64,000 bases of DNA from Whitmania pigra (lineage: Eukaryota > Annelida > Clitellata > Hirudinida > Haemopidae). The notes beneath the pieces are model-generated. The model ran no database searches. It saw only the letters and a list, made by a program, of their open reading frames with translations, and was not told the origin of the DNA. Location of the stretch: NCBI GenBank assembly GCA_021613335.1, contig JAJTWR010000317.1, positions 679,963 to 743,962 on the forward strand, read 5' to 3'. Of the stretch, positions 49,686 through 62,010 are shown in pieces; positions within the stretch are counted from its first letter, which is position 1; every line of letters starts with the position of its first letter. The translations under genes were made by a program, and so were the position numbers.

Positions 49686-50798
49686 ATGACGAAATTTACT
49701 ATCAAGACTTGCGAGGTCGCAAGAAATAGATTGACGAAAATTTCTAAGAGGTCAAATATGCTTCTGAAGTCATTTCCTATGCAAATCGTAGTCCAAAAGG
49801 CGCCTAAATGGTGCTTGAAGTGTGGATTCGAGTGCGAAAATTCGAATGAAGAATTTTGCACGGATTGCCTGGAAGTGATATACACGTCTTTCCACGATAA
49901 CATCAGGTACGCTGCTAAAAGTGATCCAACGGACGGCGTTATGTGGGACAGTTTCGACAACGCCATGACGCACGTCTACAATGACAAAGGTTCACTGAAG
50001 CCGATAGAAATAGAAGGACCTCTATTCACCTCACCTAACGTTCCGATATTCCAAGAAATTCATCCGTACTCTAAACAAACCTACGCAATCCCTGATTGCC
50101 GTGAACAAACAAAAGAAAATGAGAAGCCAGTCCTCAATGTTTTCCTCAAGAGAGGATCTGGGATCTACCCGATTGTTGTTCCCATGCCGAATGGAAGTTT
50201 GGCCATTGGGAACAGGAACATTGACAAGACTGTCAAGGTTTGTCGAGTCAGACCGTGGATCCGAGATTTGAAATCGGAGTACGAAAGCAGTGAGGAGACG
50301 GTGAAAAGAGGTCGCGGCAGACCAAGAATTCATCCGATTGTTCGACAGCACGATAATGACTGTGAAAACATTGATGAAACAGTCAGAAGAGGTCGTGGAA
50401 GACCGAGGATCCATCCGATCGTCGAAACTAAACCTGTTGAAAATGGCGATATCGGAGAGAATGTCTGCGAACAAGTGAAAAGAGGCCGTGGCAGACCTAG
50501 GATTCATCCGATTGCTCCACCACAAGGAGATATGGAATTGGACGTTGAGCAGAACCCAGAATACCTCAAAAGAGGTAGGGGTAGACCGAGAAAATACCAA
50601 AAATGTGAGGATGAGGAGTCGGACAATGAGGACGTCTCCGAATGTCCAAAGAGAGGTAGGGGTAGACCGAGAAAATACCAAAAATGTGAGGATGAGGAGT
50701 CGGACAATGAGGACGTCTCCGAATGTCCAAAGAGAGGTAGGGGTAGACCGAGAAAATACCCAAGATATGAAGAACCAGACACTTCGACTAAAATCTAA
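49686..50798 (+). CDS. Multi-AT-hook protein, array copy 5 (370 residues)
   Basis: Standard six-hook form. Its leader lacks one A (GCCACAAGTT instead of GCCACAAAGTT near 49635), which places the TATA box one base closer to the ATG. Confidence 0.85.
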   Translation: MTKFTIKTCEVARNRLTKISKRSNMLLKSFPMQIVVQKAPKWCLKCGFECENSNEEFCTDCLEVIYTSFHDNIRYAAKSDPTDGVMWDSFDNAMTHVYNDKGSLKPIEIEGPLFTSPNVPIFQEIHPYSKQTYAIPDCREQTKENEKPVLNVFLKRGSGIYPIVVPMPNGSLAIGNRNIDKTVKVCRVRPWIRDLKSEYESSEETVKRGRGRPRIHPIVRQHDNDCENIDETVRRGRGRPRIHPIVETKPVENGDIGENVCEQVKRGRGRPRIHPIAPPQGDMELDVEQNPEYLKRGRGRPRKYQKCEDEESDNEDVSECPKRGRGRPRKYQKCEDEESDNEDVSECPKRGRGRPRKYPRYEEPDTSTKI

Positions 50799-51214
50799 CT
50801 TTGCTTGGAACGACTTTAGCTAAATTTAACACTTCGGGACTTATTTTGTCATTTTTTTTCTCTTGTTCAGTTTGATAATAAAACTTGAAAATTCTTTAAT
50901 AAACGTGTTTTGTTGTCAACGCGAAAATTTATAACAATGCATAATGAGCAGCGAGAGTAAATAAAGCAATAATATTAATTTAACAGTAAAGCGATAAAAA
51001 AAATAATTATACCGATAAGATATGATAATAATAAATAACTTGGGGGCGGAGCCTGTGCGCGCATGCATCGACCGCGCGGATGCATGCGACTGATATGTCT
51101 ATATAAAGGATTCGAGGGCGCTTTCTTGTCATTCTCTTCTCGGACAGCGTCCTGACGGCCACAAAGTTATAAGCAGTCGAGTAGCGATATAAATAGCTCG
51201 CAGCAGCCGCAATT

Positions 51215-52327
51215 ATGACGAAATTTACTATCAAGACTTGCGAGGTCGCAAGAAATAGATTGACGAAAATTTCTAAGAGGTCAAATATGCTTCTGAAGTC
51301 ATTTCCTATGCAAATCGTAGTCCAAAAGGCGCCTAAATGGTGCTTGAAGTGTGGATTCGAGTGCGAAAATTCGAATGAAGAATTTTGCACGGATTGCCTG
51401 GAAGTGATATACACGTCTTTCCACGATAACATCAGGTACGCTGCTAAAAGTGATCCAACGGACGGCGTTATGTGGGACAGTTTCGACAACGCCATGACGC
51501 ACGTCTACAATGACAAAGGTTCACTGAAGCCGATAGAAATAGAAGGACCTCTATTCACCTCACCTAACGTTCCGATATTCCAAGAAATTCATCCGTACTC
51601 TAAACAAACCTACGCAATCCCTGATTGCCGTGAACAAACAAAAGAAAATGAGAAGCCAGTCCTCAATGTTTTCCTCAAGAGAGGATCTGGGATCTACCCG
51701 ATTGTTGTTCCCATGCCGAATGGAAGTTTGGCCATTGGGAACAGGAACATTGACAAGACTGTCAAGGTTTGTCGAGTCAGACCGTGGATCCGAGATTTGA
51801 AATCGGAGTACGAAAGCAGTGAGGAGACGGTGAAAAGAGGTCGCGGCAGACCAAGAATTCATCCGATTGTTCGACAGCACGATAATGACTGTGAAAACAT
51901 TGATGAAACAGTCAGAAGAGGTCGTGGAAGACCGAGGATCCATCCGATCGTCGAAACTAAACCTGTTGAAAATGGCGATATCGGAGAGAATGTCTGCGAA
52001 CAAGTGAAAAGAGGCCGTGGCAGACCTAGGATTCATCCGATTGCTCCACCACAAGGAGATATGGAATTGGACGTTGAGCAGAACCCAGAATACCTCAAAA
52101 GAGGTAGGGGTAGACCGAGAAAATACCAAAAATGTGAGGATGAGGAGTCGGACAATGAGGACGTCTCCGAATGTCCAAAGAGAGGTAGGGGTAGACCGAG
52201 AAAATACCAAAAATGTGAGGATGAGGAGTCGGACAATGAGGACGTCTCCGAATGTCCAAAGAGAGGTAGGGGTAGACCGAGAAAATACCCAAGATATGAA
52301 GAACCAGACACTTCGACTAAAATCTAA
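51215..52327 (+). CDS. Multi-AT-hook protein, array copy 6 (370 residues)
   Basis: Standard six-hook form with an unmodified promoter and 3' UTR. Confidence 0.85.
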   Translation: MTKFTIKTCEVARNRLTKISKRSNMLLKSFPMQIVVQKAPKWCLKCGFECENSNEEFCTDCLEVIYTSFHDNIRYAAKSDPTDGVMWDSFDNAMTHVYNDKGSLKPIEIEGPLFTSPNVPIFQEIHPYSKQTYAIPDCREQTKENEKPVLNVFLKRGSGIYPIVVPMPNGSLAIGNRNIDKTVKVCRVRPWIRDLKSEYESSEETVKRGRGRPRIHPIVRQHDNDCENIDETVRRGRGRPRIHPIVETKPVENGDIGENVCEQVKRGRGRPRIHPIAPPQGDMELDVEQNPEYLKRGRGRPRKYQKCEDEESDNEDVSECPKRGRGRPRKYQKCEDEESDNEDVSECPKRGRGRPRKYPRYEEPDTSTKI

Positions 52328-52743
52328 CTTTGCTTGGAACGACTTTAGCTAAATTTAACACTTCGGGACTTATTTTGTCATTTTTTTTCTCTTGTTCAGT
52401 TTGATAATAAAACTTGAAAATTCTTTAATAAACGTGTTTTGTTGTCAACGCGAAAATTTATAACAATGCATAATGAGCAGCGAGAGTAAATAAAGCAATA
52501 ATATTAATTTAACAGTAAAGCGATAAAAAAAATAATTATACCGATAAGATATGATAATAATAAATAACTTGGGGGCGGAGCCTGTGCGCGCATGCATCGA
52601 CCGCGCGGATGCATGCGACTGATATGTCTATATAAAGGATTCGAGGGCGCTTTCTTGTCATTCTCTTCTCGGACAGCGTCCTGACGGCCACAAAGTTATA
52701 AGCAGTCGAGTAGCGATATAAATAGCTCGCAGCAGCCGCAATT

Positions 52744-53856
52744 ATGACGAAATTTACTATCAAGACTTGCGAGGTCGCAAGAAATAGATTGACGAAAATT
52801 TCTAAGAGGTCAAATATGCTTCTGAAGTCATTTCCTATGCAAATCGTAGTCCAAAAGGCGCCTAAATGGTGCTTGAAGTGTGGATTCGAGTGCGAAAATT
52901 CGAATGAAGAATTTTGCACGGATTGCCTGGAAGTGATATACACGTCTTTCCACGATAACATCAGGTACGCTGCTAAAAGTGATCCAACGGACGGCGTTAT
53001 GTGGGACAGTTTCGACAACGCCATGACGCACGTCTACAATGACAAAGGTTCACTGAAGCCGATAGAAATAGAAGGACCTCTATTCACCTCACCTAACGTT
53101 CCGATATTCCAAGAAATTCATCCGTACTCTAAACAAACCTACGCAATCCCTGATTGCCGTGAACAAACAAAAGAAAATGAGAAGCCAGTCCTCAATGTTT
53201 TCCTCAAGAGAGGATCTGGGATCTACCCGATTGTTGTTCCCATGCCGAATGGAAGTTTGGCCATTGGGAACAGGAACATTGACAAGACTGTCAAGGTTTG
53301 TCGAGTCAGACCGTGGATCCGAGATTTGAAATCGGAGTACGAAAGCAGTGAGGAGACGGTGAAAAGAGGTCGCGGCAGACCAAGAATTCATCCGATTGTT
53401 CGACAGCACGATAATGACTGTGAAAACATTGATGAAACAGTCAGAAGAGGTCGTGGAAGACCGAGGATCCATCCGATCGTCGAAACTAAACCTGTTGAAA
53501 ATGGCGATATCGGAGAGAATGTCTGCGAACAAGTGAAAAGAGGCCGTGGCAGACCTAGGATTCATCCGATTGCTCCACCACAAGGAGATATGGAATTGGA
53601 CGTTGAGCAGAACCCAGAATACCTCAAAAGAGGTAGGGGTAGACCGAGAAAATACCAAAAATGTGAGGATGAGGAGTCGGACAATGAGGACGTCTCCGAA
53701 TGTCCAAAGAGAGGTAGGGGTAGACCGAGAAAATACCAAAAATGTGAGGATGAGGAGTCGGACAATGAGGACGTCTCCGAATGTCCAAAGAGAGGTAGGG
53801 GTAGACCGAGAAAATACCCAAGATATGAAGAACCAGACACTTCGACTAAAATCTAA
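52744..53856 (+). CDS. Multi-AT-hook protein, array copy 7 (370 residues)
   Basis: Standard six-hook form; the ATG spacing on both sides follows the 1529/1532-bp periodicity. Confidence 0.85.
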   Translation: MTKFTIKTCEVARNRLTKISKRSNMLLKSFPMQIVVQKAPKWCLKCGFECENSNEEFCTDCLEVIYTSFHDNIRYAAKSDPTDGVMWDSFDNAMTHVYNDKGSLKPIEIEGPLFTSPNVPIFQEIHPYSKQTYAIPDCREQTKENEKPVLNVFLKRGSGIYPIVVPMPNGSLAIGNRNIDKTVKVCRVRPWIRDLKSEYESSEETVKRGRGRPRIHPIVRQHDNDCENIDETVRRGRGRPRIHPIVETKPVENGDIGENVCEQVKRGRGRPRIHPIAPPQGDMELDVEQNPEYLKRGRGRPRKYQKCEDEESDNEDVSECPKRGRGRPRKYQKCEDEESDNEDVSECPKRGRGRPRKYPRYEEPDTSTKI

Positions 53857-54275
53857 CTTTGCTTGGAACGACTTTAGCTAAATTTAACACTTCGGGACTT
53901 ATTTTGTCATTTTTTTTCTCTTGTTCAGTTTGATAATAAAACTTGAAAATTCTTTAATAAACGTGTTTTGTTGTCAACGCGAAAATTTATAACAATGCAT
54001 AATGAGCAGCGAGAGTAAATAAAGCAATAATATTAATTTAACAGTAAAGCGATAAAAAAAATAATTATACCGATAAGATATGATAATAATAAATAACTTG
54101 GGGGCGGAGCCTGTGCGCGCATGCATCGCCGACCGCGCGGATGCATGCGACTGATATGTCTATATAAAGGATTCGAGGGCGCTTTCTTGTCATTCTCTTC
54201 TCGGACAGCGTCCTGACGGCCACAAAGTTATAAGCAGTCGAGTAGCGATATAAATAGCTCGCAGCAGCCGCAATT

Positions 54276-55388
54276 ATGACGAAATTTACTATCAAGACTT
54301 GCGAGGTCGCAAGAAATAGATTGACGAAAATTTCTAAGAGGTCAAATATGCTTCTGAAGTCATTTCCTATGCAAATCGTAGTCCAAAAGGCGCCTAAATG
54401 GTGCTTGAAGTGTGGATTCGAGTGCGAAAATTCGAATGAAGAATTTTGCACGGATTGCCTGGAAGTGATATACACGTCTTTCCACGATAACATCAGGTAC
54501 GCTGCTAAAAGTGATCCAACGGACGGCGTTATGTGGGACAGTTTCGACAACGCCATGACGCACGTCTACAATGACAAAGGTTCACTGAAGCCGATAGAAA
54601 TAGAAGGACCTCTATTCACCTCACCTAACGTTCCGATATTCCAAGAAATTCATCCGTACTCTAAACAAACCTACGCAATCCCTGATTGCCGTGAACAAAC
54701 AAAAGAAAATGAGAAGCCAGTCCTCAATGTTTTCCTCAAGAGAGGATCTGGGATCTACCCGATTGTTGTTCCCATGCCGAATGGAAGTTTGGCCATTGGG
54801 AACAGGAACATTGACAAGACTGTCAAGGTTTGTCGAGTCAGACCGTGGATCCGAGATTTGAAATCGGAGTACGAAAGCAGTGAGGAGACGGTGAAAAGAG
54901 GTCGCGGCAGACCAAGAATTCATCCGATTGTTCGACAGCACGATAATGACTGTGAAAACATTGATGAAACAGTCAGAAGAGGTCGTGGAAGACCGAGGAT
55001 CCATCCGATCGTCGAAACTAAACCTGTTGAAAATGGCGATATCGGAGAGAATGTCTGCGAACAAGTGAAAAGAGGCCGTGGCAGACCTAGGATTCATCCG
55101 ATTGCTCCACCACAAGGAGATATGGAATTGGACGTTGAGCAGAACCCAGAATACCTCAAAAGAGGTAGGGGTAGACCGAGAAAATACCAAAAATGTGAGG
55201 ATGAGGAGTCGGACAATGAGGACGTCTCCGAATGTCCAAAGAGAGGTAGGGGTAGACCGAGAAAATACCAAAAATGTGAGGATGAGGAGTCGGACAATGA
55301 GGACGTCTCCGAATGTCCAAAGAGAGGTAGGGGTAGACCGAGAAAATACCCAAGATATGAAGAACCAGACACTTCGACTAAAATCTAA
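54276..55388 (+). CDS. Multi-AT-hook protein, array copy 8 (370 residues)
   Basis: Standard six-hook coding sequence. Its promoter dyad carries three extra bases between the palindromic arms (ATCGCCGACC instead of ATCGACC near 54125-54134), the only promoter variant seen in a full copy. Confidence 0.85.
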   Translation: MTKFTIKTCEVARNRLTKISKRSNMLLKSFPMQIVVQKAPKWCLKCGFECENSNEEFCTDCLEVIYTSFHDNIRYAAKSDPTDGVMWDSFDNAMTHVYNDKGSLKPIEIEGPLFTSPNVPIFQEIHPYSKQTYAIPDCREQTKENEKPVLNVFLKRGSGIYPIVVPMPNGSLAIGNRNIDKTVKVCRVRPWIRDLKSEYESSEETVKRGRGRPRIHPIVRQHDNDCENIDETVRRGRGRPRIHPIVETKPVENGDIGENVCEQVKRGRGRPRIHPIAPPQGDMELDVEQNPEYLKRGRGRPRKYQKCEDEESDNEDVSECPKRGRGRPRKYQKCEDEESDNEDVSECPKRGRGRPRKYPRYEEPDTSTKI

Positions 55389-55804
55389 CTTTGCTTGGAA
55401 CGACTTTAGCTAAATTTAACACTTCGGGACTTATTTTGTCATTTTTTTTCTCTTGTTCAGTTTGATAATAAAACTTGAAAATTCTTTAATAAACGTGTTT
55501 TGTTGTCAACGCGAAAATTTATAACAATGCATAATGAGCAGCGAGAGTAAATAAAGCAATAATATTAATTTAACAGTAAAGCGATAAAAAAAATAATTAT
55601 ACCGATAAGATATGATAATAATAAATAACTTGGGGGCGGAGCCTGTGCGCGCATGCATCGACCGCGCGGATGCATGCGACTGATATGTCTATATAAAGGA
55701 TTCGAGGGCGCTTTCTTGTCATTCTCTTCTCGGACAGCGTCCTGACGGCCACAAAGTTATAAGCAGTCGAGTAGCGATATAAATAGCTCGCAGCAGCCGC
55801 AATT

Positions 55805-56917
55805 ATGACGAAATTTACTATCAAGACTTGCGAGGTCGCAAGAAATAGATTGACGAAAATTTCTAAGAGGTCAAATATGCTTCTGAAGTCATTTCCTATG
55901 CAAATCGTAGTCCAAAAGGCGCCTAAATGGTGCTTGAAGTGTGGATTCGAGTGCGAAAATTCGAATGAAGAATTTTGCACGGATTGCCTGGAAGTGATAT
56001 ACACGTCTTTCCACGATAACATCAGGTACGCTGCTAAAAGTGATCCAACGGACGGCGTTATGTGGGACAGTTTCGACAACGCCATGACGCACGTCTACAA
56101 TGACAAAGGTTCACTGAAGCCGATAGAAATAGAAGGACCTCTATTCACCTCACCTAACGTTCCGATATTCCAAGAAATTCATCCGTACTCTAAACAAACC
56201 TACGCAATCCCTGATTGCCGTGAACAAACAAAAGAAAATGAGAAGCCAGTCCTCAATGTTTTCCTCAAGAGAGGATCTGGGATCTACCCGATTGTTGTTC
56301 CCATGCCGAATGGAAGTTTGGCCATTGGGAACAGGAACATTGACAAGACTGTCAAGGTTTGTCGAGTCAGACCGTGGATCCGAGATTTGAAATCGGAGTA
56401 CGAAAGCAGTGAGGAGACGGTGAAAAGAGGTCGCGGCAGACCAAGAATTCATCCGATTGTTCGACAGCACGATAATGACTGTGAAAACATTGATGAAACA
56501 GTCAGAAGAGGTCGTGGAAGACCGAGGATCCATCCGATCGTCGAAACTAAACCTGTTGAAAATGGCGATATCGGAGAGAATGTCTGCGAACAAGTGAAAA
56601 GAGGCCGTGGCAGACCTAGGATTCATCCGATTGCTCCACCACAAGGAGATATGGAATTGGACGTTGAGCAGAACCCAGAATACCTCAAAAGAGGTAGGGG
56701 TAGACCGAGAAAATACCAAAAATGTGAGGATGAGGAGTCGGACAATGAGGACGTCTCCGAATGTCCAAAGAGAGGTAGGGGTAGACCGAGAAAATACCAA
56801 AAATGTGAGGATGAGGAGTCGGACAATGAGGACGTCTCCGAATGTCCAAAGAGAGGTAGGGGTAGACCGAGAAAATACCCAAGATATGAAGAACCAGACA
56901 CTTCGACTAAAATCTAA
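55805..56917 (+). CDS. Multi-AT-hook protein, array copy 9 (370 residues)
   Basis: Standard six-hook form. Confidence 0.85.
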   Translation: MTKFTIKTCEVARNRLTKISKRSNMLLKSFPMQIVVQKAPKWCLKCGFECENSNEEFCTDCLEVIYTSFHDNIRYAAKSDPTDGVMWDSFDNAMTHVYNDKGSLKPIEIEGPLFTSPNVPIFQEIHPYSKQTYAIPDCREQTKENEKPVLNVFLKRGSGIYPIVVPMPNGSLAIGNRNIDKTVKVCRVRPWIRDLKSEYESSEETVKRGRGRPRIHPIVRQHDNDCENIDETVRRGRGRPRIHPIVETKPVENGDIGENVCEQVKRGRGRPRIHPIAPPQGDMELDVEQNPEYLKRGRGRPRKYQKCEDEESDNEDVSECPKRGRGRPRKYQKCEDEESDNEDVSECPKRGRGRPRKYPRYEEPDTSTKI

Positions 56918-57335
56918 CTTTGCTTGGAACGACTTTAGCTAAATTTAACACTTCGGGACTTATTTTGTCATTTTTTTTCTCTTGTTCAGTTTGATAATAA
57001 AACTTGAAAATTCTTTAATAAACGTGTTTTGTTGTCAACGCGAAAATTTATAACAATGCATAATGAGCAGCGAGAGTAAATAAAGCAATAATATTAATTT
57101 AACAGTAAAGCGATAAAAAAAAAATAATTATACCGATAAGATATGATAATAATAAATAACTTGGGGGCGGAGCCTGTGCGCGCATGCATCGACCGCGCGG
57201 ATGCATGCGACTGATATGTCTATATAAAGGATTCGAGGGCGCTTTCTTGTCATTCTCTTCTCGGACAGCGTCCTGACGGCCACAAAGTTATAAGCAGTCG
57301 AGTAGCGATATAAATAGCTCGCAGCAGCCGCAATT

Positions 57336-58208
57336 ATGACGAAATTTACTATCAAGACTTGCGAGGTCGCAAGAAATAGATTGACGAAAATTTCTAAGAG
57401 GTCAAATATGCTTCTGAAGTCATTTCCTATGCAAATCGTAGTCCAAAAGGCGCCTAAATGGTGCTTGAAGTGTGGATTCGAGTGCGAAAATTCGAATGAA
57501 GAATTTTGCACGGATTGCCTGGAAGTGATATACACGTCTTTCCACGATAACATCAGGTACGCTGCTAAAAGTGATCCAACGGACGGCGTTATGTGGGACA
57601 GTTTCGACAACGCCATGACGCACGTCTACAATGACAAAGGTTCACTGAAGCCGATAGAAATAGAAGGACCTCTATTCACCTCACCTAACGTTCCGATATT
57701 CCAAGAAATTCATCCGTACTCTAAACAAACCTACGCAATCCCTGATTGCCGTGAACAAACAAAAGAAAATGAGAAGCCAGTCCTCAATGTTTTCCTCAAG
57801 AGAGGATCTGGGATCTACCCGATTGTTGTTCCCATGCCGAATGGAAGTTTGGCCATTGGGAACAGGAACATTGACAAGACTGTCAAGGTTTGTCGAGTCA
57901 GACCGTGGATCCGAGATTTGAAATCGGAGTACGAAAGCAGTGAGGAGACGGTGAAAAGAGGTCGCGGCAGACCAAGAATTCATCCGATTGTTCGACAGCA
58001 CGATAATGACTGTGAAAACATTGATGAAACAGTCAGAAGAGGTCGTGGAAGACCGAGGATCCATCCGATCGTCGAAACTAAACCTGTTGAAAATGGCGAT
58101 ATCGGAGAGAATGTCTGCGAACAAGTGAAAAGAGGCAGGAGCCTGAGGACAGACCGACTAGGATTCATCCGATTGCTCCACCACAAGAGATATGGAATTG
58201 GACGTTGA
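57336..58208 (+). pseudogene. Array copy 10: frameshifted AT-hook gene (290 codons)
   Basis: Normal through the second hook. In place of the third hook it reads AGAGGCAGGAGCCTGAGG (58131-58148), an insertion that destroys the hook and shifts the frame to an early stop at 58208. Downstream, further indels occur (CCAAAATG near 58257; AGAGGGTAGGGG near 58310). An extra linker/hook repeat makes this unit 1618 bp. Three 81-bp-type units can still be traced to 58537. This is the most damaged full-length unit. Confidence 0.85.
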
Positions 58209-58953
58209 GCAGAACCCAGAATACCTCAAAAGAGGTAGGGGTAGACCGAGAAAATACCAAAATGTGAGGATGAGGAGTCGGACAATGAGGACGTCTCCGA
58301 ATGTCCAAAGAGGGTAGGGGTAGACCGAGAAAATACCAAAAATGTGAGGATGAGGAGTCGGACAATGAGGACGTCTCCGAATGTCCAAAGAGAGGTAGGG
58401 GTAGACCGAGAAAATACCAAAAATGTGAGGATGAGGAGTCGGACAATGAGGACGTCTCCGAATGTCCAAAGAGAGGTAGGGGTAGACCGAGAAAATACCC
58501 AAGATATGAAGAACCAGACACTTCGACTAAAATCTAACTTTGCTTGGAACGACTTTAGCTAAATTTAACACTTCGGGACTTATTTTGTCATTTTTTTTCT
58601 CTTGTTCAGTTTGATAATAAAACTTGAAAATTCTTTAATAAACGTGTTTTGTTGTCAACGCGAAAATTTATAACAATGCATAATGAGCAGCGAGAGTAAA
58701 TAAAGCAATAATATTAATTTAACAGTAAAGCGATAAAAAAAATAATTATACCGATAAGATATGATAATAATAAATAACTTGGGGGCGGAGCCTGTGCGCG
58801 CATGCATCGACCGCGCGGATGCATGCGACTGATATGTCTATATAAAGGATTCGAGGGCGCTTTCTTGTCATTCTCTTCTCGGACAGCGTCCTGACGGCCA
58901 CAAAGTTATAAGCAGTCGAGTAGCGATATAAATAGCTCGCAGCAGCCGCAATT

Positions 58954-60066
58954 ATGACGAAATTTACTATCAAGACTTGCGAGGTCGCAAGAAATAGATT
59001 GACGAAAATTTCTAAGAGGTCAAATATGCTTCTGAAGTCATTTCCTATGCAAATCGTAGTCCAAAAGGCGCCTAAATGGTGCTTGAAGTGTGGATTCGAG
59101 TGCGAAAATTCGAATGAAGAATTTTGCACGGATTGCCTGGAAGTGATATACACGTCTTTCCACGATAACATCAGGTACGCTGCTAAAAGTGATCCAACGG
59201 ACGGCGTTATGTGGGACAGTTTCGACAACGCCATGACGCACGTCTACAATGACAAAGGTTCACTGAAGCCGATAGAAATAGAAGGACCTCTATTCACCTC
59301 ACCTAACGTTCCGATATTCCAAGAAATTCATCCGTACTCTAAACAAACCTACGCAATCCCTGATTGCCGTGAACAAACAAAAGAAAATGAGAAGCCAGTC
59401 CTCAATGTTTTCCTCAAGAGAGGATCTGGGATCTACCCGATTGTTGTTCCCATGCCGAATGGAAGTTTGGCCATTGGGAACAGGAACATTGACAAGACTG
59501 TCAAGGTTTGTCGAGTCAGACCGTGGATCCGAGATTTGAAATCGGAGTACGAAAGCAGTGAGGAGACGGTGAAAAGAGGTCGCGGCAGACCAAGAATTCA
59601 TCCGATTGTTCGACAGCACGATAATGACTGTGAAAACATTGATGAAACAGTCAGAAGAGGTCGTGGAAGACCGAGGATCCATCCGATCGTCGAAACTAAA
59701 CCTGTTGAAAATGGCGATATCGGAGAGAATGTCTGCGAACAAGTGAAAAGAGGCCGTGGCAGACCTAGGATTCATCCGATTGCTCCACCACAAGGAGATA
59801 TGGAATTGGACGTTGAGCAGAACCCAGAATACCTCAAAAGAGGTAGGGGTAGACCGAGAAAATACCAAAAATGTGAGGATGAGGAGTCGGACAATGAGGA
59901 CGTCTCCGAATGTCCAAAGAGAGGTAGGGGTAGACCGAGAAAATACCAAAAATGTGAGGATGAGGAGTCGGACAATGAGGACGTCTCCGAATGTCCAAAG
60001 AGAGGTAGGGGTAGACCGAGAAAATACCCAAGATATGAAGAACCAGACACTTCGACTAAAATCTAA
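58954..60066 (+). CDS. Multi-AT-hook protein, array copy 11 (370 residues)
   Basis: Standard six-hook form, intact despite lying between two frameshifted copies. Confidence 0.85.
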   Translation: MTKFTIKTCEVARNRLTKISKRSNMLLKSFPMQIVVQKAPKWCLKCGFECENSNEEFCTDCLEVIYTSFHDNIRYAAKSDPTDGVMWDSFDNAMTHVYNDKGSLKPIEIEGPLFTSPNVPIFQEIHPYSKQTYAIPDCREQTKENEKPVLNVFLKRGSGIYPIVVPMPNGSLAIGNRNIDKTVKVCRVRPWIRDLKSEYESSEETVKRGRGRPRIHPIVRQHDNDCENIDETVRRGRGRPRIHPIVETKPVENGDIGENVCEQVKRGRGRPRIHPIAPPQGDMELDVEQNPEYLKRGRGRPRKYQKCEDEESDNEDVSECPKRGRGRPRKYQKCEDEESDNEDVSECPKRGRGRPRKYPRYEEPDTSTKI

Positions 60067-60482
60067 CTTTGCTTGGAACGACTTTAGCTAAATTTAACAC
60101 TTCGGGACTTATTTTGTCATTTTTTTTCTCTTGTTCAGTTTGATAATAAAACTTGAAAATTCTTTAATAAACGTGTTTTGTTGTCAACGCGAAAATTTAT
60201 AACAATGCATAATGAGCAGCGAGAGTAAATAAAGCAATAATATTAATTTAACAGTAAAGCGATAAAAAAAATAATTATACCGATAAGATATGATAATAAT
60301 AAATAACTTGGGGGCGGAGCCTGTGCGCGCATGCATCGACCGCGCGGATGCATGCGACTGATATGTCTATATAAAGGATTCGAGGGCGCTTTCTTGTCAT
60401 TCTCTTCTCGGACAGCGTCCTGACGGCCACAAAGTTATAAGCAGTCGAGTAGCGATATAAATAGCTCGCAGCAGCCGCAATT

Positions 60483-61619
60483 ATGACGAAATTTACTATC
60501 AAGACTTGCGAGGTCGCAAGAAATAGATTGACGAAAATTTCTAAGAGGTCAAATATGCTTCTGAAGTCATTTCCTATGCAAATCGTAGTCCAAAAGGCGC
60601 CTAAATGGTGCTTGAAGTGTGGATTCGAGTGCGAAAATTCGAATGAAGAATTTTGCACGGATTGCCTGGAAGTGATATACACGTCTTTCCACGATAACAT
60701 CAGGTACGCTGCTAAAAGTGATCCAACGGACGGCGTTATGTGGGACAGTTTCGACAACGCCATGACGCACGTCTACAATGACAAAGGTTCACTGAAGCCG
60801 ATAGAAATAGAAGGACCTCTATTCACCTCACCTAACGTTCCGATATTCCAAGAAATTCATCCGTACTCTAAACAAACCTACGCAATCCCTGATTGCCGTG
60901 AACAAACAAAAGAAAATGAGAAGCCAGTCCTCAATGTTTTCCTCAAGAGAGGATCTGGGATCTACCCGATTGTTGTTCCCATGCCGAATGGAAGTTTGGC
61001 CATTGGGAACAGGAACATTGACAAGACTGTCAAGGTTTGTCGAGTCAGACCGTGGATCCGAGATTTGAAATCGGAGTACGAAAGCAGTGAGGAGACGGTG
61101 AAAAGAGGTCGCGGCAGACCAAGAATTCATCCGATTGTTCGACAGCACGATAATGACTGTGAAAACATTGATGAAACAGTCAGAAGAGGTCGTGGAAGAC
61201 CGAGGATCCATCCGATCGTCGAAACTAAACCTGTTGAAAATGGCGATATCGGAGAGAATGTCTGCGAACAAGTGAAAAGAGGCCGTGGCAGACCTAGGAT
61301 TCATCCGATTGCTCCACCACAAGGAGATATGGAATTGGACGTTGAGCAGAACCCAGAATACCTCAAAAGAGGTAGGGGTAGACCGAGAAAATACCAAAAT
61401 GTGAGGATGAGGAGTCGGACAATGAGGACGTCTCCGAATGTCCAAAGAGAGGTAGGGGTAGACCGAGAAAATACCAAAAATGTGAGGATGAGGAGTCGGA
61501 CAATGAGGACGTCTCCGAATGTCCAAAGAGAGGTAGGGGTAGACCGAGAAAATACCCAAGATATGAAGAACCAGACACTTCGACTAAAATCTAACTTTGC
61601 TTGGAACGACTTTAGCTAA
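60483..61619 (+). CDS. Multi-AT-hook protein, array copy 12 (378 codons, frameshifted end)
   Basis: Normal through the fourth hook. Then CCAAAATG replaces CCAAAAATG near 61393 and shifts the frame, so the last two hooks and linkers are replaced by an Arg/Ser-rich tail ending WNDFS. The same one-base loss in the same A-run occurs in copy 10. Confidence 0.8.
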   Translation: MTKFTIKTCEVARNRLTKISKRSNMLLKSFPMQIVVQKAPKWCLKCGFECENSNEEFCTDCLEVIYTSFHDNIRYAAKSDPTDGVMWDSFDNAMTHVYNDKGSLKPIEIEGPLFTSPNVPIFQEIHPYSKQTYAIPDCREQTKENEKPVLNVFLKRGSGIYPIVVPMPNGSLAIGNRNIDKTVKVCRVRPWIRDLKSEYESSEETVKRGRGRPRIHPIVRQHDNDCENIDETVRRGRGRPRIHPIVETKPVENGDIGENVCEQVKRGRGRPRIHPIAPPQGDMELDVEQNPEYLKRGRGRPRKYQNVRMRSRTMRTSPNVQREVGVDRENTKNVRMRSRTMRTSPNVQREVGVDRENTQDMKNQTLRLKSNFAWNDFS

Positions 61620-62010
61620 ATTTAACACTTCGGGACTTATTTTGTCATTTTTTTTCTCTTGTTCAGTTTGATAATAAAACTTGAAAATTCTTTAATAAAC
61701 GTGTTTTGTTGTCAACGCGAAAATTTATAACAATGCATAATGAGCAGCGAGAGTAAATAAAGCAATAATATTAATTTAACAGTAAAGCGATAAAAAAAAA
61801 TTATATACCGATAAGATATGATAATAATAAATAACTTGGGGGCGGAGCCTGTGCGCGCATGCATCGACCGCGCGGATGCATGCGACTGATATGTCTATAT
61901 AAAGGATTCGAGGGCGCTTTCTTGTCATTCTCTTCTCGGACAGCGTCCTGACGGCCACAAAGTTATAAGCAGTCGAGTAGCGATATAAATAGCTCGCAGC
62001 AGCCGCAATT